23,122 bases of DNA from a virus (IMGVR_UViG_3300036850_000005:1-23122); one strand, 5' to 3'. Positions 16,329 through 22,265 are shown, counted from the stretch's first letter. Program-made: numbers and translations. Notes: generated by a model from the letters alone, not told the origin.

Positions 16329-16491
16329 CTAATAATTCCTCGTATTGTTTCTTAATGGAATTTGATTGTTTTCGGGTCTCTATCTCCAAGTGAGTTAGTG
16401 CGTCTAACCATCCCTGTCGGTACATCATCAGGAGTAATCTCAAAGTTTGTATTTCTTTTGAGTCCAATTGAACGCTCTCGGAGGTATTCAT
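16285..16491 (-). CDS. 68-aa helical protein overlapping the RHH gene
   Basis: The likely start is ATG 16491, behind GAGGA with 4-nt spacing; a TTG 15 nt upstream is less likely. The product is helical (LRLLLMMYRQGWLDALTHLE, then KKQYEELLDV) and has no known domain. It overlaps the 3' end of the ribbon-helix-helix gene by ~140 nt in another frame, and the 52-aa gene by 44 nt. A good ribosome binding site and amphipathic helices argue that it is real, but the long same-strand overlap lowers confidence. Confidence 0.5.
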   Translation of the reverse strand: MNTSESVQLDSKEIQTLRLLLMMYRQGWLDALTHLEIETRKQSNSIKKQYEELLDVSDIQKMADTEKL

Positions 16492-16633
16492 TAATTCCTC
16501 GCTCAAGTATTTGTCTGATAGATTCAGCCCTACTTATTGCTCCAGAATATTTATGGTAATCATCAATTAACTTATCCATGTCTCCGGATATAATTAGAGA
16601 TGTTTTGACCGTATCTGTTCTACGCTGCCGCAC
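16352..16633 (-). CDS. Ribbon-helix-helix DNA-binding protein
   Basis: A 93-aa protein starting at GTG 16633, 14 nt inside the end of the polymerase gene. Residues about 9-50 show a short beta strand (VKTSLIIS) followed by two helices (DMDKLIDDYHKYS and SRAESIRQILERGINEYL), the layout of CopG/Arc-type repressors. These bind DNA as dimers with the strand in the major groove. The last ~40 residues are polar and probably flexible. It is the only clear small DNA-binding regulator on this strand, so it is one candidate for recognising the dispersed motif, without direct evidence. Confidence 0.7.
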   Translation of the reverse strand: MRQRRTDTVKTSLIISGDMDKLIDDYHKYSGAISRAESIRQILERGINEYLRERSIGLKRNTNFEITPDDVPTGMVRRTNSLGDRDPKTIKFH

Positions 16634-18356
16634 GAGGAATCCATTTCTCTTTAGTCCCCCACTTATTAATATCGACCTTAAATTTTACACCAAAATCAGG
16701 CTGAACATCTTCAAGCTCCTTCTTGATTTCTGGAAGATATTCATCCTCTTTACCATTTTCAATTTCAAACACTAAGTCATCATGAACTTGGAGATTGAGG
16801 AGACATTCTTTTGTAATAAGACCAGCATCTCTAACCCTGATACTCCCCCGTTTGACAATCTCAAAAGCTCCACCTTGAATAGCAGAGTTATCAGCTAGCC
16901 AATATTCGCTAGGAAATTGGAAGTGCCTACGTCTTCCTGACCAGTATCTAACAAACCCCTGTTGAGCTGCTCTAGCCTCTGCTAACCTACTAAACTTTAA
17001 AAATCCTGGATACTTATTAAAGTAATTATCTAGCATTGCTTTCGCTGCTTGATTACTGACACCAAATACATGAGAAACCCTATCTATTCTACCTCCATAA
17101 GAAATAGTGTAGTTGAAAGTCTTTGTAGGATCTCGTGGCATTCCAAGTTCAGCGGACATCTCATTGAAGATATCTCGAGATTCATCATTAAATACTGCTA
17201 TAAGACCCTTCTCCCCTGCATAAGCAGCTTTTAGTCTGAATTCGAGTTGGGAAAAGTCTGCATCCCACAGAGTATAGCCGTCTCTAGGGATAAAAGCTCT
17301 TTTAAGCTTACCGTTCCAGTCTTTATCTGAAGTTTTTGGAATCTGGTGCAATATGCTTGCTGAAAGACGGCCCGTTTTTGTTCCATGTTGCTTAAAATTT
17401 GTTCGGAATCGTCCGTCATGACTTAACTTCTCTAAGTATGGATTATAATTAGAGCCTGTAGTTTTAGACCATCCTCGATAGGTCATGATTAACTTAGCCC
17501 TATGATCACCATTACGCTCTAATAGTTCATCATAAATTTTCATATTCTCTTTATTAAAAGAATATTTACCTCTCTTACCTCTTTTTCCTACAGGAGGAAG
17601 CTTTAAATCTTCTAGAAGAAACTTACCTAATTGATCTGGAGACCCTGGATTAAAACCAAGTTCTTTTTTAATTTCAGCCATGATCTTAAGACCACGGTCT
17701 AGTTCTTGCTCACAAAAAGATTGATTAATAAGAATACCTGTATCTTCCATATCCATCAGAAGCTTACAGAATTCCTGTTCAAAGTCCCACAGTTCTCCAT
17801 CAAATCCCTGACTAACAAAATCAGAATACAGCTTATAAAATAAATCTTCAGTAATAAATGCATCATTAGCACCATATGGCCGAATCACATCGACAGGGAT
17901 GTAATCCCATCCGAATGCTTTAATAATCTGATCCTGAAGTTCCGAGTTTCTCTTAGGCTCTCCTCCAAACTGCCTACTCAGATAATCCAGTTCTTTACTG
18001 AAGTAATTCTCATCATTCATATGAGCCATCAACATAGTACAATAAAACTTTTGTACCTTGCTAGGATCTACGCCAAGATTTCTCAGTGCCCTCAAATCAT
18101 GTTTAGCATGATGCATAATCAAGCACGGGTGATTCTGAATAACCTGAACTAACTCTGGGAGCCATTCAATAGGTAAGTTATTCCCTAATCTATGACTAAA
18201 TGCAAAATAATCGCCTTGTCCCCCAGCACTAGTAGACACACCCCAGGTATCGCTGAAGGGATGGTTAATCCTACCCTCAGTGTCTATAGTAAGATATTTA
18301 GACTCGCGAGCCTGTTTGACGTATTTATCAAACTCATCCTTGGTTAGATAACTCAT
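16620..18356 (-). CDS. polA: DNA polymerase, family A, with 3'-5' exonuclease domain
   Basis: 578 aa from the ATG at 18356, chosen because AGGA lies 6 nt upstream and the ATG overlaps the previous gene's stop (ATGA). The proofreading domain has Asp25/Glu27 (TIDTEG), HHAKHD (82-87) and Tyr161-x3-Asp165. There is no 5'-3' nuclease domain. Polymerase motif A is DADFSQLEFR (catalytic Asp367), motif B runs R408-x3-K412-x3-Y416-x3-Y420, and motif C is VHDDL (catalytic Asp526). Tyr416 occupies the place of E. coli Phe762, as in T7 polymerase. Motif C reads HDD instead of HDE. It is the likely phage replicase, next to the primase-helicase. Confidence 0.95.
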   Translation of the reverse strand: MSYLTKDEFDKYVKQARESKYLTIDTEGRINHPFSDTWGVSTSAGGQGDYFAFSHRLGNNLPIEWLPELVQVIQNHPCLIMHHAKHDLRALRNLGVDPSKVQKFYCTMLMAHMNDENYFSKELDYLSRQFGGEPKRNSELQDQIIKAFGWDYIPVDVIRPYGANDAFITEDLFYKLYSDFVSQGFDGELWDFEQEFCKLLMDMEDTGILINQSFCEQELDRGLKIMAEIKKELGFNPGSPDQLGKFLLEDLKLPPVGKRGKRGKYSFNKENMKIYDELLERNGDHRAKLIMTYRGWSKTTGSNYNPYLEKLSHDGRFRTNFKQHGTKTGRLSASILHQIPKTSDKDWNGKLKRAFIPRDGYTLWDADFSQLEFRLKAAYAGEKGLIAVFNDESRDIFNEMSAELGMPRDPTKTFNYTISYGGRIDRVSHVFGVSNQAAKAMLDNYFNKYPGFLKFSRLAEARAAQQGFVRYWSGRRRHFQFPSEYWLADNSAIQGGAFEIVKRGSIRVRDAGLITKECLLNLQVHDDLVFEIENGKEDEYLPEIKKELEDVQPDFGVKFKVDINKWGTKEKWIPRAAA

Positions 18357-18526
18357 ATTTGATCCTGCGAACAAAGACTACTATGCCACTCTACGTGTTT
18401 TTCAAGATAATCTGTTAGTACTAAGCTAAAACACTGCTTACAAGTATACACATTAGCTACAAAACCTTTTTTGTCCATTAAGTCGTAATCGGCCCTATTA
18501 TTGAAATAATTTTGAAGATTTATCAT
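18353..18526 (-). CDS. 57-aa C2H2-like zinc-finger protein
   Basis: A short gene between the primase-helicase and the polymerase. Its ATG overlaps the primase stop (ATGA at 18523-18526), and its TGA (18355-18353) overlaps the polymerase ATG. The product has a near-classical zinc finger, Cys29-x2-Cys32-x11-His44-x3-His48, preceded by a polar stretch (NNRADYDLMDKKG). Perfect coupling on both sides makes it convincing. Its position between two replication enzymes suggests DNA binding or replisome assembly, which is inference. Confidence 0.75.
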   Translation of the reverse strand: MINLQNYFNNRADYDLMDKKGFVANVYTCKQCFSLVLTDYLEKHVEWHSSLCSQDQI

Positions 18527-20265
18527 AATTCAAATCCTACGCCTGAGGTAAAGATCTGTTGGTCTTTGTCCTGACTAACTTGACCGTTGAATACTTGGAA
18601 GTCTAGATTCTGTGTTCTCTGTACATAGAAAGTCTCGAATTTTTTAGCCATGCGAAGCTTAATATTACTAACTTCAATAGGCCCACCAGGTTTAGTAGGC
18701 CATAAACAAATACCAGTGGTAACAGCTGCTCCAATATACTGAGAACCAAATAGATCCTCTAGTTTCTTGGGCGCTTTATTACCTACTTGTGGTTTACGAT
18801 TATGATGAATGAACCAAACAAAAGCCCCAAATCCTCCCCGTAAAACCCGATGTACGTAGTCAAGAGCTTCGAGAATAACTTTCTCTGAATTAATGTCGTC
18901 ACCAATTCCAACACCAAAAGAGTCGAAAATAATACCATCAGGCATAAACTCCTCTACTACTGCCGCAAGCTCTGCTTGTGCAGCTTTATTTCCTAATCTG
19001 ATTCCATAGCCCAATGGAAGAACTAAGAAGTTTTCTCGGAGTAAGTCTTTGTCACTATTGAACTGCATATTATCTACTAAATAGTGTAGTTCCTCATGTG
19101 GCATCTCCATTGAGACAAACAGAATCCGCATAGGTTTTGGTATAGGCCACTGTAAAAATGGACTTCCAGTAGCTAGTTTCTCAGCAAATCTAAGAGAAAC
19201 CTGAGATTTACCCACATCTGGCGGACCAGAGAGAATAGCCAACCCTTTACGGTGAATGAGTCCTTCAATAACCCACTCTAATTTAATCTCTGTATTAATA
19301 AACTCATCGTAGTTATAGACTACGAGTCTTTTCTCTACTTCAGTTTCTTTACCTACTGCATCGACAGGGTGCTTAGATCTACAGTAGTTAATAATACCAA
19401 GTAGTCTAGCTTTTTGGTCTTTGCGATCTTTATACTTTCCCCACCTATTATCAGCATTGAGAAGTAAAGCTAAAGTTTCAGCATTGGTCATACTGAGTTC
19501 CATACATATATGACCAAGTTTAGCTAAAGCATCCGATCGGTGACCCTTCTCTATTTTCGGGGTCATGAAAAACTTGAAGTCTTCCATTCTATCGGCAAAC
19601 GAATACTTAGCTATGACTTCAAGAGGAGCTGGGACATGATTAATATCGGATGTCTTTAAGAGTTTGACCGGTACAGCTGGAAGCTCATTAAAACTTCGTA
19701 TAGCTGTAGGGCGTAGGTCCCACCTAAACGTTGTGACTGTCAGACCTGACTCATGGTGCCGTGTACCAGGTGGCCTGAGCACCCTGTTGGCGTTCCAACA
19801 TCCTAAATCTGCATTCAAATGATAAGCAAGTCTACCGGTTATATCTTCAACTATATTGATATCTTCTACGAAATGATCTAATTTCCAATACCAGTGTTCA
19901 TGTTTATCTGTGGAGCTTTGTATCTTGATGGCGGGCTCAGGAATATCTGAGACATTAGCTGGGTCATTCCCGTCGAACTCAACCCAAACAACATTTGTTC
20001 CCTTGAAGCTGTCCTTCTCAGCATCTTTATCTGAACTGTAGAGAGCGGGCCCAAAGTAAACCTCATGACTTTGTGTCTTGGTTTGGATATGGGATATAAG
20101 TTGTTCTTTTTCTGTCGGCCAGTGAAAAAAGTATTGCTCGAACACTGGATTATCTGGATCTGGATTTTTTGTAGGGCTATAGGCGTAGCCAGTCTCTTCT
20201 CCATACATAAAGTCCAGGAATAATCCTAGATCTTGCATTGGATCTAGACTGATTACACTCCCCAC
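18523..20265 (-). CDS. Bifunctional primase-helicase (AEP primase plus RecA-fold helicase)
   Basis: A 580-aa protein starting at GTG 20265 behind AAGGAG. The N-terminal ~200 residues show archaeo-eukaryotic primase features: a WVEFDGND acidic motif (Glu96, Asp98), the SSTDKHEHWYW block (117-127) and RVLRPPGTRHH (161-171). A helical middle (~215-300) follows. The C-terminal half is a RecA-fold ATPase with Walker A GPPDVGKS (347-354), Walker B GIIFDS (444-449) and FIHHNR (485-490), as in RepA/DnaB-like phage helicases. It should unwind DNA and make primers for the adjacent family A polymerase. Walker A has Asp where Gly is more common. Confidence 0.9.
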   Translation of the reverse strand: MGSVISLDPMQDLGLFLDFMYGEETGYAYSPTKNPDPDNPVFEQYFFHWPTEKEQLISHIQTKTQSHEVYFGPALYSSDKDAEKDSFKGTNVVWVEFDGNDPANVSDIPEPAIKIQSSTDKHEHWYWKLDHFVEDINIVEDITGRLAYHLNADLGCWNANRVLRPPGTRHHESGLTVTTFRWDLRPTAIRSFNELPAVPVKLLKTSDINHVPAPLEVIAKYSFADRMEDFKFFMTPKIEKGHRSDALAKLGHICMELSMTNAETLALLLNADNRWGKYKDRKDQKARLLGIINYCRSKHPVDAVGKETEVEKRLVVYNYDEFINTEIKLEWVIEGLIHRKGLAILSGPPDVGKSQVSLRFAEKLATGSPFLQWPIPKPMRILFVSMEMPHEELHYLVDNMQFNSDKDLLRENFLVLPLGYGIRLGNKAAQAELAAVVEEFMPDGIIFDSFGVGIGDDINSEKVILEALDYVHRVLRGGFGAFVWFIHHNRKPQVGNKAPKKLEDLFGSQYIGAAVTTGICLWPTKPGGPIEVSNIKLRMAKKFETFYVQRTQNLDFQVFNGQVSQDKDQQIFTSGVGFEL

Positions 20266-20430
20266 CTACTTCTCCTTTGGACACTCTGGTGCATGACGAA
20301 TAGTAGTGGATCTAGTAAGCATATCCACAGATACATACACAGTACCGCCCATATTTATGGGTTTATTACAATTATCACAATCTATATCATTAGATACAGG
20401 TAGTCGAGAGTTAAATCTAATAGTATCCAC
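20266..20430 (-). CDS. 54-aa zinc-ribbon-like protein
   Basis: The open frame extends upstream into tRNA-Arg, so the true start must lie after the tRNA. GTG 20430 begins two bases past the tRNA 3' end and would use AGGGAC, part of the tRNA acceptor strand, as ribosome binding site. The product has Cys18-x2-Cys21 (CDNCNKPI), a beta-rich middle and His46 ... Cys50 near the end, a zinc-ribbon layout seen in small actinophage proteins. The stop TAG directly abuts the primase GTG. Confidence 0.6.
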   Translation of the reverse strand: MDTIRFNSRLPVSNDIDCDNCNKPINMGGTVYVSVDMLTRSTTIRHAPECPKEK

Positions 20431-20431
20431 G

Positions 20432-20504
20432 TGTCCCTGACAGGATTCGAACCTGCAACCTAAAGGGTAGAAACCTTTTGCTCTGTCCATTGAGCTACAG
20501 GGAC
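20432..20504 (-). tRNA. tRNA-Arg, anticodon TCT
   Basis: A full 73-nt cloverleaf: 7-bp acceptor (GTCCCTG/CAGGGAC), D stem GCTC/GAGC, anticodon stem AAAGG/CCTTT with loop TTTCTAC giving anticodon TCT, 5-nt variable loop, and T arm GCAGG-TTCGAAT-CCTGT. The discriminator base is A; CCA is not encoded (CGT follows). It reads AGA, an arginine codon used often in this genome but usually rare in G+C-rich actinobacteria. It lies 10 nt after the glycosylase stop within the leftward operon. Confidence 0.95.
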
Positions 20505-20514
20505 TGTGTTTAAT

Positions 20515-21105
20515 CTATGCCGCTTTTTTTGCATCTAAATAAGCCTTTAGCTTAGTATATCCTTCTCTTACGATAATCTTACGGAGAGGGTTGTAGCCGA
20601 TAACAGCAGGGTGGTATAGCGGTACAAATTTACCCTTGATTAATTCTCCGTGGTGACTGTATACATTCTCAACATTAGGAAATACTAAATGAATTGCAGT
20701 ACGACCACACAAGCCAATAACTATTGGTTCAACAATCTCTATTTCTTCTAAAATATATTCTCTACTAGCTTCAATTTCCTCTTCGGTAGGAGGAAATCTC
20801 GGAGGCAAACCAGGACCCTGTGAAACAGGTGCAGGCTGGTACTTGATAGAATTAGTTTGAAAAACATCGTCACTATCTATACGAACATCTGTAAGGATGT
20901 TGTCTAAAATAACTCCCGCACGACCTACAAACGGAATACCTTTAGCATTCTCCATCTTTCCTGGAGCTTCACCAATAAGCATCACACTCGGCTTTAGAGG
21001 GCCTGCACCAGGTACAAATTTTCTTCCAATATCACGTAAATGCTGAAACCTCTCATCAACTACATATGCGTCATACAGAGCCTTAAGATCTTCCATCTTA
21101 CCCAT
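20515..21105 (-). CDS. Uracil-DNA glycosylase, family 4-like, lacking Fe-S cysteines
   Basis: 196 aa from ATG 21105, chosen because AAGGGAG lies 4 nt upstream; an upstream in-frame ATG at 21132 sits against the tRNA and lacks such a site. Motif A is GEAPGKMENAKGIPFVGRAG (45-64) and motif B is HPAVIGYNP (165-173), as in family 4 glycosylases, which remove uracil from DNA. Those enzymes normally hold a 4Fe-4S cluster on four cysteines. Here only Cys133 is present, and expected cysteines are replaced, for example Tyr89 in TNSIKYQP and Ser114 in EEIEASREYI. With dUTPase it indicates active uracil exclusion from phage DNA. Confidence 0.85.
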   Translation of the reverse strand: MGKMEDLKALYDAYVVDERFQHLRDIGRKFVPGAGPLKPSVMLIGEAPGKMENAKGIPFVGRAGVILDNILTDVRIDSDDVFQTNSIKYQPAPVSQGPGLPPRFPPTEEEIEASREYILEEIEIVEPIVIGLCGRTAIHLVFPNVENVYSHHGELIKGKFVPLYHPAVIGYNPLRKIIVREGYTKLKAYLDAKKAA

Positions 21106-21134
21106 TATACTCCCTTTTATCTCCCGCCTCATAT

Positions 21135-21212
21135 TGGTACCCTAGAGGGGATTTGAACCCCTAACTACTTCATTTTAAGTGAAGTCCCTCTGCCAAATTG
21201 GGGTACTAGGGC
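21135..21212 (-). tRNA. tRNA-Leu, anticodon TAA, short variable loop
   Basis: A 78-nt gene including an encoded CCA (21137-21135). Acceptor GCCCTAG/CTAGGGT (one G-T pair), 3-bp D stem CCC/GGG, anticodon stem CTTCA/TGAAG with loop CTTAAAA giving anticodon TAA, variable loop TAGTT, and T arm AGGGG-TTCAAAT-CCCCT. It reads TTA, a codon common in this phage and rare in many actinobacteria. Bacterial leucine tRNAs normally have a long variable arm; this one has only five bases. An inverted CCTGTCG motif pair lies 4 nt upstream of its 5' end. Confidence 0.92.
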
Positions 21213-21216
21213 TTAG

Positions 21217-21251
21217 GTCGACAGGTAGTCTCCCTCCTACTACCTGTCGAC
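21217..21251. promoter_or_regulatory. Inverted pair of the dispersed CCTGTCGAC motif
   Basis: Arms 21217-21229 and 21239-21251 are perfect 13-base inverted copies around a 9-nt spacer. Each arm contains the dispersed motif (TACCTGTCGAC). It lies in the short gap between a 69-aa gene and tRNA-Leu. There is no T run on either side, so it is unlikely to be an intrinsic terminator. It could be a dimer operator, or a hairpin guiding tRNA processing if transcribed. Confidence 0.7.
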
Positions 21252-21262
21252 TGTGGGCAGAA

Positions 21263-21472
21263 CTAATCTGTGATCTCTTCTCCGTTCTCATCTACTTCAT
21301 ACTTAGTAACATCGAACCAACGTTCCGGTGCGAATGTAGCTTCAGGAGATCCCTGGAAATCACCAATGGTGAGATGTCCATCAGCAATAGTCCAAGAGCT
21401 AGACTTGAAATCACTAGTCTTGAGATGAGTAGAATTAAGATCATTACCTGTATGCACAACTCTGACGGGCAC
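21263..21472 (-). CDS. 69-aa hypothetical protein
   Basis: Starts at GTG 21472, 7 nt after an AGAGG. The product is beta-rich and acidic at the end (HLKTSDFKSSSWTIADGHL, then APERWFDVTKYEVDENGEE), with no Cys and no membrane span. The style suggests a small single-domain fold. I do not recognise the family. It stands alone between the structured non-coding region and the paired motif. Confidence 0.65.
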   Translation of the reverse strand: MPVRVVHTGNDLNSTHLKTSDFKSSSWTIADGHLTIGDFQGSPEATFAPERWFDVTKYEVDENGEEITD

Positions 21473-21513
21473 TGATTAACCTCTCTATTATTATTTTCTT
21501 ATTTGGAGGTAGC

Positions 21514-21705
21514 TCCCAGCCATCTCCTGATAGTCCCACGATTTAGCTTTCGGGCCTCTGGGGGTTCGACCCTACTAACATGGTTGTCCTCTACAGACTA
21601 TCGTCCCACCTAAATCTATTTAGTTAGTGCTGGACCTAACCGGAACCTGGCAAGAACTAACTAGGCCCAGCATCCCAACCATCTCCTAGCAGTCAGTCTA
21701 GGAGA
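21514..21705. other. Structured non-coding region with crossing inverted repeats
   Basis: The 236 nt between 21473 and 21708 hold no gene of reasonable length. Direct repeats TCCCAGCCATCTCCT (21514-21528) and TCCCAACCATCTCCT (21673-21687) differ at one base and exactly bound a 144-nt core. The core has two sets of crossing inverted repeats. Set one: 21529-21535 with 21596-21602, and 21540-21546 with 21610-21616. Set two: 21621-21628 with 21656-21663, and 21628-21633 with 21667-21672. An 8-bp hairpin (21682-21689/21698-21705) follows the upstream gene's stop by 3 nt. A structured RNA is plausible; the transcribed strand is probably -. Confidence 0.5.
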
Positions 21706-21708
21706 AGT

Positions 21709-22215
21709 TTAGAGACCCATACTAGTAGCAGCGGCGTTGTTAGCCTCGTTCTGCTCGTCATACAGACGCTGGCACAGTGCATTAGTCACGTTGATAAACT
21801 TCTTGCCAGCGTTCGCTGTATTTTCTTTACCTTCAGTCTCGGTAAGAGTAATATAAGCATACTTACCGATAAGTTCGGAAAACTTAACGGTAGCCAACTC
21901 TTGCTGAGACAAATCAAAGCCTTCACGGAGACGCTTACGGAACCACTTAGTGGTTTGCTTCTCTTCGGCAGTGTAGTCTTCCCACTTCTCACGCTCGGGG
22001 AATAGACCGTAGTATTCCTGCCTCTTCTGTCCGTGGTATTCGTTAGCAGGCTCATCAATAGCCCACGTAATAACACACTGAAGAGTACCGTCTTTGTGTG
22101 TCTTCTGGATACAATCCAGACACACAGCCTTATAGGTGCCCGGTTGAATCCAGAAAGGGTCATCGTTAATTTCGAGTTGATCGTTGATATCCAGGTTACC
22201 AAAAATAGATGTCAT
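21709..22215 (-). CDS. Candidate single-stranded DNA-binding protein
   Basis: 168 aa from ATG 22215, which has AGGAG 8 nt upstream. The open frame continues upstream into a repeat-rich spacer and the ATPase gene, so that extension is not counted. The product starts MTSIFGNLDINDQ, is beta-rich with a DPFWIQPGTYKAVCLDCIQK strand region, and ends in an Asn/Ala-rich flexible tail. This opening and the place after a Sak4-like ATPase match phage proteins of the DUF669-like type proposed to bind ssDNA. Assignment is by style and context only. Confidence 0.55.
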   Translation of the reverse strand: MTSIFGNLDINDQLEINDDPFWIQPGTYKAVCLDCIQKTHKDGTLQCVITWAIDEPANEYHGQKRQEYYGLFPEREKWEDYTAEEKQTTKWFRKRLREGFDLSQQELATVKFSELIGKYAYITLTETEGKENTANAGKKFINVTNALCQRLYDEQNEANNAAATSMGL

Positions 22216-22265
22216 GTTATTAGCTCCTGTGTTATCAGTTATTTGTTTTGAGTTATTAGTTATTA
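22216..22265 (-). repeat. Heptad repeats of TAATAAC in the spacer before the SSB-like gene
   Basis: Read on the - strand, this 50-nt spacer holds five ATAAC units, mostly in 7-base register (TAATAAC, TAATAAC, TCAAAAC, AAATAAC, TGATAAC, then the AGGAG ribosome site and TAATAAC). It covers the ATPase stop and ends directly before the next ATG. It may be a slipped A/T-rich leader that keeps the ribosome site unstructured, or a protein-binding array. No further evidence for either. Confidence 0.45.

Larger units (their letters stand above)
1109..21249. repeat. Dispersed short motif TNCCTGTCGRY, 19 exact-core copies
   Basis: Exact CCTGTCG cores on the + strand begin at 1109, 1961, 3838, 6611, 9023, 12058, 14965, 16413 and 21243; on the - strand (CGACAGG) at 2586, 4255, 6507, 9084, 10959, 13890, 15518, 17891, 19362 and 21219. 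All 19 are followed by a purine, 16 then by a pyrimidine, and 15 have T two bases before the core. Six more with TCTGTCGR lie at 2238, 3580, 11308, 11471, 13343 and 20111. By base composition one or two exact 7-mers would be expected here. Most lie inside genes in varying frames, so codon use does not explain them. Confidence 0.8.

Noticed and set aside
18357-18374. TTG start of the DNA polymerase six codons upstream
   Set aside because: This part codes for the end of the C2H2-like gene; the ATG at 18356 has AGGA and a 4-nt overlap.
20431-20490. Longer version of the 54-aa zinc-ribbon gene
   Set aside because: The extra N-terminus is a translation of tRNA-Arg.
21106-21132. Upstream ATG of the uracil-DNA glycosylase
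   Set aside because: It begins two bases after the tRNA-Leu CCA end and lacks a ribosome site, while the ATG at 21105 has AAGGGAG.
21529-21602. A 74-nt span with complementary 7-base ends, like a tRNA acceptor stem
   Set aside because: Neither strand gives a T arm, D arm and anticodon arm in the right places; the GTTCGAC inside lies too far from the end.
21514-21705. Possible group I intron or tmRNA
   Set aside because: The GACTA/TAGTC pair is in the wrong order for the R and S elements, there is no tag reading frame, and the flanks are not a split gene.
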